64,000 bases of DNA from Panaeolus papilionaceus (Eukaryota > Basidiomycota > Agaricomycetes > Agaricales): assembly GCA_015501605.1 (NCBI GenBank), contig JADNRZ010000017.1, positions 930,001-994,000 on the forward strand, read 5' to 3'. This document shows, piece by piece, positions 47,348 to 59,405 of the stretch. Every line of letters starts with the position of its first letter. The first letter of the stretch is position 1. Below the pieces are notes generated by a model, which ran no database searches, was not told the DNA's origin, and saw nothing but the letters and a program-made list of their open reading frames with translations. The position numbers were made by a program, and so were the translations under genes.

Positions 47348-48565
47348 AGGTTGCTGGATAAACCCAGCCAAAATCTAGAGCAGTTTATGAAGCGGATGAG
47401 AACGGCAGGTTAGGTGATGTTGGTGGTAAAATGTATTCGGTGTCCAAACGGCAACAGCTCTGCCGGCATTTCTCAGATGACGCAGCTTTCGGGCAGGACT
47501 TGTATACTGACCGTCAACATCATGGAACTGATTTTTTTTTAGAAACTGTCCGATTCGATGCGCAATGGCTAGAAATCGATCAACTGGACATGTCGCTGAA
47601 CCCTGCTGAACCTGAAATTTCAAATTTCAACTTTAACCACTACCATCACCATGATTATGAGCAACACATTCAAAGGATGTTCTTCTTACCGCATTCTGAG
47701 CACATCATGGCATGAAGTTAAGTACGCGGCATTGACGATTTTCATCTGTCGACGTGAACTTCAAGACGCGTCAGAGTTACCATAACATTAGCGCGTGGAT
47801 ACTTCAAGCAGACTTGGAGTTTGAACAGGTCATCCGAACTTTCGACGCCGCGTCGTGCGAGCATGAGCCTAATGCAAACGCGGCCTGGGCATTCATTTAT
47901 TTGTGAGCCTTTCTTCTTTTCACCTTCGAATATTTCATACAAATTTATATTATTTTTATGACGATTTCAGGTATACCTACAGCGCGCCCACAATGACATC
48001 ATCCTCCAAGCCACCATTAGAGAGCCCTGAATTTATTCTAGCGCTTTTTCTGAAGTTTTTCTGATCTCCACAAAATATTTTCTCTGTTGTGTGGATACAA
48101 CATCCCCAAGGGCGTTTATGAGCATTGGTTGCTCAAGCACAGGTAATGATGGTCGCCTCCGACCAATTCACTCAAAACATCACCGGGGTCCAGTCAAGAC
48201 AACTTTGACAATTGGCAGATGCGGCGGAAACTCAGAGAGGCGCAAGAAAAAATAATTCTCAACACAGCAACATTTTTCCTGAGCAGCCGGGGGGAAATAT
48301 ATTCCAACTCACAAGTATGAGAGAACACTGGGGCCGAGACCGGAATGTCCGGGCAAAGAGAACCAATTTACTGCGGCATGGGATCTGTATATTTGGAAAG
48401 CCGGTTCTTGACTTTCTCCTCGTATAGCTATTCCTAATTCATTTCCTTCCGATATTTCCTGAATCCGTATCTTCTCCCTTAACCACTACCACCACCTCGC
48501 AGAGCCAACTCCACTCGCAGCCGCGTGCATGCCAGATCCCACATAACTTCCGTCCTTTCTTGAGG
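47348..48565. other. 1.2 kb intergenic, divergent
   Basis: It lies upstream of the ADCK gene (-) and the DUF6533-like gene (+). A His/Phe-rich frame at 47431-47715 (+) has no recognised motif. A/T-rich stretches at 47930-48060 are the only compositional feature. Confidence 0.45.
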
Positions 48566-51416
48566 AATGTCTGTGGCGAATCCTAGCGCCCTGGTGTTGG
48601 ATCATCATCACGCTCATGAACATGGCCAGGATTGGAGCGTCAATCCAGAGAGTCTCAATGCTGTTTTCATACTCAACGCTTGCGCTGGTGCTTAATCCAT
48701 CCCGATTTACTGTAAACCAGAATTGACATATCGTTCTTTTCCTAGTTGCTGCGCTAACATGGGTTGTCTATGATTTTTTACTATCCTTTGGAGAAGAGGT
48801 ATTTCCGTCGTTATTCATGAGAGATCAACTGACTAGACTATGTATCCAGATCTCACTTGTCTGGAATCGCTGGTACGCTCATCAAATCCGTGTCGTTATC
48901 TCCGCTCACAACAACCGCAGGCATCACAGACATGGCCAGCACGCACGGCGGCTGTATATTCTCATTCGTTATTTTTCGGTCATAAATCTTTGGTATGGCC
49001 TCACAGTCCAACTTTCAATACACACATCACTTATGATTTTCACGTATAGTTGCTACGTAGCTGGTGAGCATCCAAAGTTAAAGTATATCTGAAACGCACA
49101 TTAATTGGGCGTTCTTATAGTCAATATGACAACTGGATTAACTCACGATGTAAGTTTCTACCGCTCTTCCTCTTCTTGTCTCGTAGAGGTTATTGACCTC
49201 ATTTTCCTCTCCGTCTCTTCTTGCAGTTGTATGTCACAACGTTCAACTCCGCCGCTTAACCAGCTCACCAGTCGATGTCATATTTCTTATCAACTGGCAG
49301 TTGTTCGGCATGGTATTATATTCTTGTCATGTACGTCTCGCCATTGACAGCACTTCCCCGCCGTTTTCCGGGGTGCATATTTGGTGAATTCTTACTCAAA
49401 CCTTCCCCAGTAATGCGACCGCGATCACATTGGCACCCGATGCGATGATACTCCTTCGAATTAACGCCGTGTATCATTGGGACGCCTTTGGTAAGTCTGG
49501 CAAATCTTCCCTCAAAAATCGACGTTTCTTAAGTTTTGATCTTTTTCTCAGTACTTTGCCTCACCATTGGTCTATTTGCCAGTAAGTTCTCCCATTTCCC
49601 TCAATTCTACCCAGCATCTCTTGTGATGAAATGCACTGCTCTTGACTTCATCTATGGAAAACCAATCTCACACTTCCTCTCGATTTTCCATGAACGCTTC
49701 TTCCTTCGGCCATTTTAGCGCAGATGGTGGTATGTCAATCTCTCCTTAATTTTCCCGCTCCTCCTCAGTTCCTCCGCAATCTCCCATTCTGTCGGTCCCG
49801 GTGTGACTAACCCCGTCATACCGATGGTTAGAAGCACAGATCAAAAGCACTCCTAAACTGTGGGTGCGACGGGCGCGCCTTACATGGGATTTCCCTTCTT
49901 GAATTAGTTCTTCTAATGAACATATTTCTTTCTCGTGACAATTAACGGACGTTTTATTTTATCATAGACCAGCCTAGTTATCGGTATGCTCATCATGTCT
50001 TCCGGCGACATTCAACGGCCAAGGTCTGCTCTCCCAGTACCGGGGTGCTCTCTCTCGTTCAACCACCACCCGAAGCTCAGTTTAGCCGCTTGGTGAGTGT
50101 TTCAACCCTTTTTCTTTCGCTTCTTCATTTTTTTCTATTTCGACCCCTATACCCTATTCCCATTGGATTCCACGACAGTCGTTCTATCCTGCATACATCC
50201 ACCCATCACCATTCATATGCCCTCGCTCATATGTTATAACCCATATGAGGGTCTACATCCTGTGAATGCAGAGAGATTTTTATCTCATCGCATCATCAAC
50301 ATGTCAGCTTGACATTGTCAACACGATCGTTACATGTCGACTGAATACTGCTGCCCGATGGGGTCGGTTGGCACTATTTATATGGGATACCATTTATGAT
50401 CATGCGCGCTATTCTTAGTTGACTTTGCTTGTTGTCATCTATCACTCTGTTCGACTCCGCGCCCCTGATCTCTTGCGCCATATGTTGTCAAACTCTATCA
50501 TAACCCTATCCTGGTTCCTAACGTAACACAAGGCTAACTTTATTGCCCCCTTTTTTCACTCGAACTGAATTTTAGGATCCCCTCACTAGCTGCGCAATGC
50601 ATATACTTCATTCTCATGCTCATCACCTTGGTGCATGTCATGCGTGGGCTAGACGTACGCGGCAGGGCGAGCGCCGAGAGCCTGCATCAGGTGCGCAAAT
50701 TGGTCCCTACGATGATGGTTTTCATCAGCCATGGGACATATTATTTTTCCTTGTGAGTACTTTATTTTCCCGTTTGTGGAGGAAGTTCGGGCTTATGACG
50801 GCCTTGTCCTTGTTCATTAGTGCAATACGTGAGTTGTTCCATGCCTTTTGTCCCAAAGTAATCGACCAATATTCAATTTGATCACAGTCGCAAAAGTTAT
50901 CAATGCGATTGTTGTTGTGACTGCCTCAGGCCCTCTGAGGGAGATCGGGATACCGTACGTTATATTGTACTGCGATTTGAAGTAATTATAACTCACTACT
51001 ATATCCTTCAGCTGGATTATGGCGTTATACCCCGTGCTGGTAATTTATTCCTCCTCCTTCGCCCAATTTCTGCATCTCATACTGACCTCTTCCTACAGGT
51101 CACCAAAATATATCTCAACATGGTACAATACCTTCACGGACGTCGTGGACGCATTCAATACCTTCGTGAATCACCTCACACAGCAGGCGCAGAAGGAGAA
51201 GATGCCAATCACGAACATTTCCACTTCAACTTTTCATTCGCCTCGAGCTCAGATGAGCACGCGATGCCCAGCTCGAACAATGGTGACGCAGAGAGGACCG
51301 GGGGAGATAGAAGAGGCAGCGCTTATTTTAGGACGGGACTGGGGCAGATTACTTTTGCTACAAGGTCTTCGTTGGCGGTTTATAATGATGCAGGATTCTT
51401 GGGGGACGACGTATAG
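48566..51416 (+). CDS. Multi-helix membrane protein, DUF6533-like (basidiomycete family)
   Basis: The gene is cut into many short exons. Start at 48566 (MSVANPSALVLDHHHAHEHG). The opening follows the DUF6533 pattern: ALTWVVYDFLLSFGEEISLVWNRW then RLYILIRYFS. Later pieces look like membrane helices: VDVIFLINWQLFGMVLYS, ILLRINAVYHWDAF, VLCLTIGLFA. The last exon begins near 51100 (VTKIYLNMVQYL) and ends with a Ser/Asn/Asp-rich cytoplasmic tail, FLGDDV at 51416. The first five introns could be placed with confidence (48.66-49.13 kb); those between 49.2 and 51.0 kb could not. This abundant agaric family has no known function. Confidence 0.6.
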
Positions 51417-51807
51417 CCTTGTCGTCGTATTAGGAACAGGGTGGAGTGTTATTTTTGGTGATGCCAGCCTTTTTGGCCCTGTCTTTCGTTTGATTTAGTT
51501 TTCCTTGGGACGCTTTCGCACACGTCTTGTATATATCTAATCTTGTCTTGTCGCATATCATTCATTACTCTGGCATTGTCATTCTCTTTATTTTTTCATG
51601 TTTTCCTTTGCATTCTTGTTATGGGTAGCTTGTTAGGGCACACTTTGTATTGATAGCCTATTGAAAACTATTGCTGTTCTGCATGCATAGTATCGCCATT
51701 TGGTTGTTGAGCACTCACTAACAAAAACCTCTTTTGATATATACAGATAAAAAATATACAACAGCAGTTATTGCTACCCATGAAAACATCTATACAACAT
51801 CTTCCCT
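51417..51807. other. Intergenic, convergent 3' ends
   Basis: T-rich presumed 3' untranslated sequence; no gene seen. Confidence 0.5.
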
Positions 51808-53105
51808 TTAAACCACAGCAGGATTTACGGCGACGTATCCTCCATCGATGATGATTTCCTGACCGTTTGTGAACCCACCAGCTTTTGAGACGAGATAGAC
51901 CACCGTTCCAGCCATCTCTTCTCCTCTGAAGGGTTATCAGTCTCAATTACGAGCATAGCTAAGGTTCAAGCCTCGAGCACTTACGTTCCGGCCCTCCGCG
52001 CAGGGGTAGATACAACACCCTTTCCGATATTGTCGACCATTTCCGGTGTGATTTCATCGTATGTCATTTCTGACTCGTAGACACCGGGCGCGACCGCGTT
52101 GACACGGATAGGAATTTTCTTTAGTGCAATCTCAGTGGCGAACATCTTGGTGATATGAGACGCGGCTGCTTTAGCGCTGTTGTAGCAGAATTGGATGGCC
52201 CAATTTCACGAGGAGCGGTTGGAAAACACGGTTTGAGTGCATAGCACATGCGCCATGAGCGGTGTGTCGGAAGGGTTCATTTTAAAGCAATTGAGATGAA
52301 TACACATTTGTTTAGTTGGTGTAAGCAAAAGAAGATAGGAACAGTGAGATAGGGCGGACGTACGTGGTCCTGAGCAACTTTAATGACACCGCTGATACTG
52401 GTGATGTTGACAATACTGGACCAGTTGTTGACCTCGTCTTCAGAGCCTTTAGCGAGAAGACCGAGGAAGGCCGTGGTTACAAAGAAGATCGACGCAGAGT
52501 TAATCGCGTAAAGATCTTTCCAGCCCTCGACGCTCTCGCTGTTGAACATGGCGGTGCCCATTGTTTCCGCATCCTTATTCTCTGGTGCATCTGGGTTGTT
52601 CAAGAAAGGTGAAGTGGGTCCAACCTGGCCAGCACTGTATTTACAGCAAGGCGAAATAAGCAATTAATCAATATTGGAATTTGATGCAGTTTTCGGTCCA
52701 GGCTAACTTGTTGACGAGGATATGCAGCTTGCCCTCTTTTTCTTCAACCAACTTCTTTCCTTTCTGGATACTGTCTTTATCTGTTACGTCCATCTGGAAC
52801 CTGGACGATAAAGAATTAAGCGGGGTAGATAAGTCAATGCGTCATCAGCAGACGTTAGAAACACAGGACATCGAGATATGAAGAAATTGTGCGCACGGGA
52901 TAATCTCAGCACCAAGATCGGAGGCCAAGGTCGTAGCGACCTTTTGTAACACTTCCAGACGACGACCGCTAATGTATACCTTTGCGCCTGCCGCTGCGAG
53001 ACCTTTGGTGATCATGAGCCCGATCCCTGTTCCTCCACCCGTTACAAGTGCAATTCTGCCAGTCAGGTCATTGATGGCTTGAGGTCTGTACGACGCTAGA
53101 GACAT
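51808..53105 (-). CDS. Short-chain dehydrogenase/reductase (classical SDR)
   Basis: A cytosolic NAD(P)-dependent oxidoreductase of unknown substrate. The cofactor motif TGGGTGIG follows GRIALV; NITSISG supplies the catalytic serine and YNSAK the catalytic Tyr and Lys (SAKAAASHITKMFATE); the tail has IPIRVNAVAPG and GQEIIIDGGY, all typical of classical SDRs. Length is normal. The start at 53105 (MSLASYRPQAINDLTG) is supported by the domain beginning at once. About six exons. The YNSAK exon is at about 52190 and the last exon ends at 51808. No adjacent biosynthetic cluster is seen. Confidence 0.9.
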
Positions 53106-53399
53106 TGTAGACGTAAAGGAGGCTTTGAGGGATGGATGGATCTTGCTCGACGTTCTGCGTGGTCATCCATTTATGAGGGGGCAGACCACATGGAATCGGA
53201 CCGAAGTGGAAGGTGATACGTCCCGGACCGATTTTTCCTTGCAGGCTGTGGGAGGAAATGCTCAGACGAGCGTCGAAGACTTGAAGGAAGCCAGAGAGGG
53301 CTGTCGATGGATTGATCTGGTGACGCTGCAAGGTGTAGAAATCAGGACCCGTTCGAAATCTGTAGGGAAAGTCTTACCTGAAGAGGAAGGATTGTGCAC

Positions 53400-54064
53400 A
53401 AAAACATTTGAATAGGGGCTAGCGGTTAAGAATAGATATGTTTTAAAAGGTTTCACGAAATTGGTGCATTCCAGAGAAGCTGGAGGATAAATACGTCGAC
53501 TCCAGATGGTGAACGAAGCCGAAATGATTTCTTCAGGTGAACACAAAGTAATTGTCAATATCAACAGATGTTGCTGCCCCTTTAAGTTGAAGACCAAGCT
53601 AACTCTTTGCAGCTCGAATATATTCTCCTGTACCATATCCGCATAGCCTGAGGATAGGCATGGTAATTTCGACATCGCAATATCAAAGCTGGACTCTCAA
53701 GACGTTTGGCATCCAACTGAGCACATAAACGTCGACCACGACGCCACATGCTTGCGGTAGAGAGACACAAATTCATCTTTCGTCGAGCTGACCTGAAGAA
53801 GTTCGTTGACATCTGCTACAAAGGTATCTAGGGGAGCTCCGGTTTATACCTGTCAAGGTTAACATGGCAGGAACACACAGAACGGTCATGACGTACCAGA
53901 GTCATGACACAGGCTTCAAGGTTATGAGGGGGATAAGACGCATCGCTGATGCTCCGAGTGGGTGAATAATCATTCACTGCGCGTCCGACCAACATCACGC
54001 AGCAGGCCCAAAGTCGGAGCAGCAACGGGAAAATCGAAGCAGGAAAGAGGTTGGCCATTAGCAC
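53400..54064 (-). CDS. Possible small secreted protein, exon structure unresolved
   Basis: A clear signal-peptide-like start (MANLFPASIFPLLLRLWACCVML, ATG at 54058, or at 54064 with two more residues) is followed by VNDYSPTRSISDASYPPHNLEA and a GT donor region. Further downstream on the same strand, helical coding-like stretches occur (FVADVNELLQVSSTKDEFVSLYRKHVASWSTF; MSKLPCLSSGYADMVQENIFELQ), but each is in a different frame. Candidate joins need weak donors or a 37-nt intron, so I cannot give a trusted model. It could also be a decayed gene. Confidence 0.3.
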
Positions 54065-55389
54065 GACACTCTACCTAGAGATAAAGATCGCTGATAAGCT
54101 GATGGTCGAGTACAGAACAGATCTCGCTGGCTTTTTGAAGAAACCTGGTTTGTATTGAACCAAGTGGCAACCAACCCAGAGTTTGAATTGAGTGTAAACG
54201 TCAACTTTTCGGTCACATGTAGTCCAGCTTGAAGCAAAAGCATGGCATTGTCAAAATGCCATGCTAATAATCATTGTATGACCACAGATTAGCCTGTACT
54301 TTATTACTTTTTATTAATTTTAGTTCCCCATCACCAGCATGGGTAGCGAGCCATTAGCCTTGGCGTAGCGCTCTGCGCTATTTTTGTGTCCAGACTCCAA
54401 AGTCAAAGAAATGGGATGTAATTTGTAACTTGCGGAGCCAAAAGTCGACGTTTATTGTTGATTAGACCAGCATTTGTTCATGGTGCAGCGTACATATTAG
54501 AGATGATGATTTAATATAGCAGCAGTTGTTGAACCTCGTTCGTGTTTATGACAAAAGGTGGGTAGTGGAGGTAGTGGGCAAAGAGTCCGTTGTTGACGAT
54601 TGGCTGCTCAGTTGTAATTCTCACGATAACCTCTTTACTTTGGACCACATCTGCACATTCGAACAAATCAAGTCTCAGCATTCGCCTTCGACGGAACGCC
54701 TAAAATATGTCATTGACCAACGTTTAACATAACTTTTAGGAAGCCTGTCTGAATTCCCTTGATTAAAATATGTGTTTCATAAGCGACGCACCTGGTCTCA
54801 TCTCGTTTCTTGCGACACTATAGTTCCCGATTTTCTGGTCAATTTCTTGAACGTTTTCCTGCTCATTGAATTCGTCTGCTGCACCGGGTCTCCCGTCATC
54901 CGGAGTTGGCTACACAAAATATACCAAAGCGTCGTTTTGTTTATGCATACTGGTGCAGTTCGCCAAGAAATGACCATGCAACAGATGACCTTTTTTGGAG
55001 TCACAGCTGTAAATCAGGCGAAGCGCGGCCATTTCTGCCTGACCACCTTATCTCTTGCTACCAGATATCACGCATATGTTTTTTTTGGAGATCGTCCATT
55101 AGGCCTACGCTGGACTACGGCACCCGATATTGATGTTATCATCAGCAGTTATCCCAGAACGAACACGCAAATCGGCTTCCTTAATATTTGAGAGCTTGCT
55201 TCTTTCAATTATTCAATGTGGCACTGTTCGAATCTCAAGTGCCGACCATTGTTGCTCTCACCAAGGGACGACGACCAACTCCGCCTCACGTTTGAGGGAC
55301 TCGAGCCAGATGTTGTCGAGCGCGATTCGACGTCACTCAATCTGCGTCATATTCTAGAGACTTGGGAGTACAGAACAATGTCTCCTCAA
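54065..55389. other. 1.3 kb without a recognisable gene
   Basis: A/T-rich in the first 250 nt. Short plus-strand frames (54526-54732, 54772-55191) have no recognisable motif. It may include upstream parts of the relic that follows. Confidence 0.4.
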
Positions 55390-57480
55390 CAAAGTCCTTA
55401 ACTTTTTCGAAGATTAGCCACTCGAACAAATCACGGCCGAGTTTGAAGTGGTGGTCAAGGGTGCTCGTCTCAAGTTCCCGGAATGGGTGTACAACTGCAT
55501 TGAGCAGTCCTTTGTGTTTAATGCTCTCCCAGAAGATTCACCAAAGCTCCGTGTTGCTCGGCTCCTTCCTATCTGGCCTTCGATCTCACAAGAAGAACTA
55601 GAAAGCAATTTGTGCTCAGCCTGCGAGATTCACTTGCTTCCTACTGGTGTGCAACTCATGCCGTCTCTTACATCAATTTTCGCATATCCTATCACCCATC
55701 TTTGCACCATCTGCAAGGGCCTCGATATCAATACACTGACATTCCTAATATCTTGGACTCACCGGATCGCTTGGAGGACGCAGACCTAGGACAATATCGC
55801 AACTTCCTCGTGACGTGGTTGTACCAGATACAATCTACGGATCGACTAATTCCTATCCCCGGGTCTCAAATACCTCAGGGTATATTCGCGACAGCTCCAC
55901 TCTGTATGGCCGCAGCCCCCTTTCCCTCGCAGCATATGGTGAAGATGCCGAGGTTTCCCCCCTCTTTTTCGATTTACAAAAAAAAGTCAGCGGACACGGA
56001 CTGAAAACAGAGGATCAATTAGATATGGACGTCTTTCGTGATTGTGTTGATGTCATTGACCGTGCTGAAGACAATGCAGACCGGATTCCTCGGGCTGCCC
56101 GCGTTTTCGAAGTCTTCTTCAATTGAATGTCCGTTCTTGCTCTCCAGAGTGGCCCGCTCGAGGCAATACGACAGTTTGAAGACGACAAATTCATCCCTAG
56201 GAGTTTGATCCGTCTTCGTCGTCTACCCAGAATGGGGGGTGAATTCAGGATTGGATATTCTACATGAACCCAATATGGAGCCGGTTCTGCGTTCCACGCA
56301 GTTGGTCAGGGAGGAATTTGAAGCAGTAGCCTGGTCTCAGCATGGACTTTTCGACGAGCAACCCGGTAAACGAGTTCTGTCAGTCTATCCTGACCTTGGG
56401 AAACCTACTCTAGCGAAATTGTTCGTGCTCGCGTCTCACAACCATTGAAAATGGATCTGACACACTTCATAGATTCTTCATCTGGAATATCTCGCTTTCT
56501 TGATGCTTCATGATACAGACGACAGAAAGATCACTATGCGCGATGCAAAAACGTTTTACAACTCCCTCATGAAGAACATGCCAGCAACCGCTGACGATCA
56601 AGATGTTATCGTCCAAGAAAGCCTCCCTCACGACACCCAGGACAGAGCCATCTTCCTCAACATTAATGAGAAGCCAGAAGAAAGCGAGCCATGGACTTGG
56701 CGCAAGGCTACTGAGCCCGTCTACAACGCTCCTGACGAAGCAGGGTTATTCTCCGTCAGATCCTTCCTCAAAGAGTTCCAAACACTCCTAATGCAAGTTG
56801 GAGCCACGTCCGTCCACAGGCCCTCTGTCCCACGTACTGTTGTTGCCGCGCCAGAAGTATGGCTGAATCACGGAACGACGCCTCTATAGTCTCGCCAATT
56901 ATCATGCCATCAGAGAAAGAGTTTTACCATCCCCGCGTTGGTCACATTTTAGGTCAGTTGTGTTTCTATTGCCCTGTATTGGTATAACGATCTCCTTGCT
57001 TACACTTCGTTAGATTATATCTACTCGTCGAGTCCATTGCTTCCTCCAAATCTCTCGCTAAACACGTTCTTGGAAATGCTAAGTCTAGCCGGCCAATGGT
57101 ACCTTGATGAGCTGGTAAATCTCACCCAAGAGGAAATCATAAACGAAGACATAATCATACCCCAAAACATTGCAGGAGTGAGTTTCCCAGCTTCTTCAAA
57201 ATCTAGCATTCCTGTACTGATACTTTGTTTCTTTCCTTTACTCAGTCGACTCGGAGGAAATTGCTTCCAAGCTCAATCGGACGCCTTCGATCATGGTTTC
57301 TCAATACCTTTCGAATGTGAGTTCCCCATTGCCCGCCTTGAATTTCGGATTTCAACCCTGATGAATTTCTTTAAGACACTGCATTTGTGTTCGAGGATGC
57401 CGACAAGTCGTTTGATCTTGTCTTCACCACTCTGAAGGCCGGAAGATCGTTGGCTGCGTTGTATGCCCTGTAGAGCGATA
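55390..57480 (+). pseudogene. Broken coding region of unknown family, last part BTB-C-terminal-like
   Basis: Good coding character appears in successive plus-strand frames but is interrupted: FPEWVYNCIEQSFVFNALPEDSP...RVARLLPIWPSISQEEL (about 55.44-55.61 kb), SLRDSLASYWCATHAVSYINF (55.62), YGRSPLSLAAYGEDAEVSPLFFDLQKKVSG (55.9), GLDILHEPNMEPVLRSTQLVREEF (56.25, then a stop at 56446), and LMKNMPATADDQDVIVQESLP (56.5-56.9). From 57.0 kb, LSLNTFLEMLSLAGQWYLDEL...IIIPQNIAG resembles the C-terminal part of agaric BTB proteins. Several joints have no splice signals, so it is probably one or two decayed genes. I do not recognise the first part. Confidence 0.45.
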
Positions 57481-57748
57481 TACAATGTGAGTTAACTTTT
57501 TTCGTTTATCTGATTGAACTTATTTCATTCCGTGCACTAGTCTACATCCAAGTTGGATCGGAACAAGAGGCCGAAATGTTGCCAGTAAGGTATCGTTGGA
57601 TAAGGTCGTTCTAATCGACACATGGATCACCCAGTCAAGGTGAGCGAAGATGTTAGCCGTCTTGGTCTCCTCCGAATAAAAAGGCGCAGCAATTGACTGG
57701 GATGCCTTGACTCGGTCCCTCCTTCCTACTCTATCCCGCAGCTTCACG

Positions 57749-58806
57749 ATGCGTTTCTCGATCATGTCTCTTTTAAGCGTTGTTTCTGCTGTGACGGCTG
57801 CGGTGAATCCTCTTGCATTGCCCACACCTGTCAGTGCCGCCACAGCGAGGACCTACCTTTCACAACGTACGATCATGACGTCTCTGTCTATTATACGGAC
57901 CCGCGCTAACTCGTTTTTCTTATAGTCAAGGTAGAGGCCGAGTCAAACTCTCCAGCGTACAATCGCGATCTCTTCAAGCATTGGATCACGAGCCAGTACT
58001 TTGCAAAGTGACCGAGAGCTTATCACTTACGACATCTGTTCATACAGTCTCTGGTTCTTGCAACACTCGGGAGAGTGAGTCACTTCTTATCCTACTTCAC
58101 AAACATCTAGATATCTAACAGTCCTTTCTAGCCGTCCTCCAGCGAGATGGCACCAATGTTGTCACAGGCAGTAACTGTGCAGCTACCTCTGGAAACTGGG
58201 TGTCACCTTACGACAACGTCAAGACCACTTTGGCCAGCGATCTCGATATCGTAAGTAAACCGAACTTGTTCGCCGCCCATCTGTCTGAATGTTCGTTGCT
58301 TTTTGTGTAGGATCATGTCATACCTTCGAAGGAGCTAAAGATTCCATGCCGCCCATCTAACTATATCGATCATATGCTTAAGGTTTAAACATTTGTAGGC
58401 CTGGGTCTCCGGCGCGCGTACCTGGACCAACGCTCAGCGTGAAGCCTTTGCGAATGACCTCGTCAGGCCTCCGCTCATTGCTGTCACGGACTCTCTTAAC
58501 TAGGCCAAAGGCAAGCCTTACTTCAGTATAATTCCGCTAGACAGCTATGATGCTAAGCAAAAAACTTCACGTTGCTCTTTAAACTCTATATCCATAACAG
58601 GTGACAAAGGTACGTCTATCATTGCTTGAGTATACTTGATTGAGATTCTGACGACCTCTCACTTAGATCCTGCCGAGTGGATGGTCCCTCTCGCCAGCTA
58701 CCAGTGTACCTACGTTCGGGCCTGGGTCCACGTCAAGTACTACTACAACCTCAGCGTCGACTCCGCAGAGAAGGCCGCTCTCACGAACTACCTCGCCAAT
58801 TGTTAG
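57749..58806 (+). pseudogene. HNH (DUF1524-like) copy C, inactivated
   Basis: A third paralogue of the genes at 34.8 and 37 kb. Signal peptide MRFSIMSLLSVVSAVTAAV, then SNSPAYNRDLFKHW, GSCNTRETVLQRDGT, SPYD, LDIDHVIPSKE, AWVSGARTWTNAQREAFAND and MVPLASYQCTYVRAWVHVKYYY. Exons by homology: 57749-57866, 57926-57991, 58048-58074, 58132-58250, 58311-58334, 58399-58510, 58601-58609 and the last to 58806. Lesions: the donor after 58334 reads CTAAAG, an in-frame TAG sits at 58501-58503 where A and B have CAA, and the donor after 57991 is GCCAGT. The exon 58399-58510 equals exons 6 plus 7 of copies A and B (95 + 17 nt): a precise intron loss. Confidence 0.85.
58601..58609 (+). other. 9-nt microexon, HNH copy C
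   Basis: Reads GT-GAC-AAA-G, giving GDKD with its neighbours, between an ATAACAG acceptor and a GTACGT donor. Equivalent to the 9-nt exons of copies A and B. Confidence 0.7.
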
Positions 58807-59405
58807 ATCACCCTTTTCATGACAGCGGGACGACCAAACCACAAACACACATCTCAAGATTCATTATTTATGATTGTCTGACGATACTGCTTTCCTCATG
58901 ATCACCTGTAAAGGCGATGTATCACCACAGAACTGGGCGTGAATGGGTCGGCTAGACCGGTGCCTGTGTACTATTTTGTGTATTTTGTTTATTAAGCTTT
59001 TGTCAAGAAATGGATGGATTCCTTATCGTACTCGAGTTCCCAGAGAGTGAAAGACAGAACCGTACTAGCATACTTAAAACACCGTGAAACATCCCCCTTA
59101 AAATTGCTATGCCTATGAGGGCACCTCCAAATCAGGCAGAAATGAACGCAAAGGCGGTGCGAGTCAGCAAGTTCATGAATGGTTCACAAGATCACACGAG
59201 ATGAATAGCGTCACAGCATGATACATATATCTGGACACACAGACGATAGCCACAGTGAGTTTTAGATAGCAGCACGATAGATAGTTATACAATTTAGTTA
59301 TAAATTTATTTTGAAACCATTCCCGTCAGAAGGGACGACCCATCCGAGAGGAGAAATTGAAGTTGAACGACATGGAAACCCATTCATTCGACCCAGCAAC
59401 CGCGT
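58807..59405. other. Intergenic, convergent 3' ends
   Basis: Between the HNH pseudogene (+) and the GH5 gene (-). Nothing recognised. Confidence 0.5.

Noticed and set aside
47431..47715. His-rich plus-strand frame of 94 codons
   Set aside because: No homology that I can recognise, no leader or splice context; left as unsupported.
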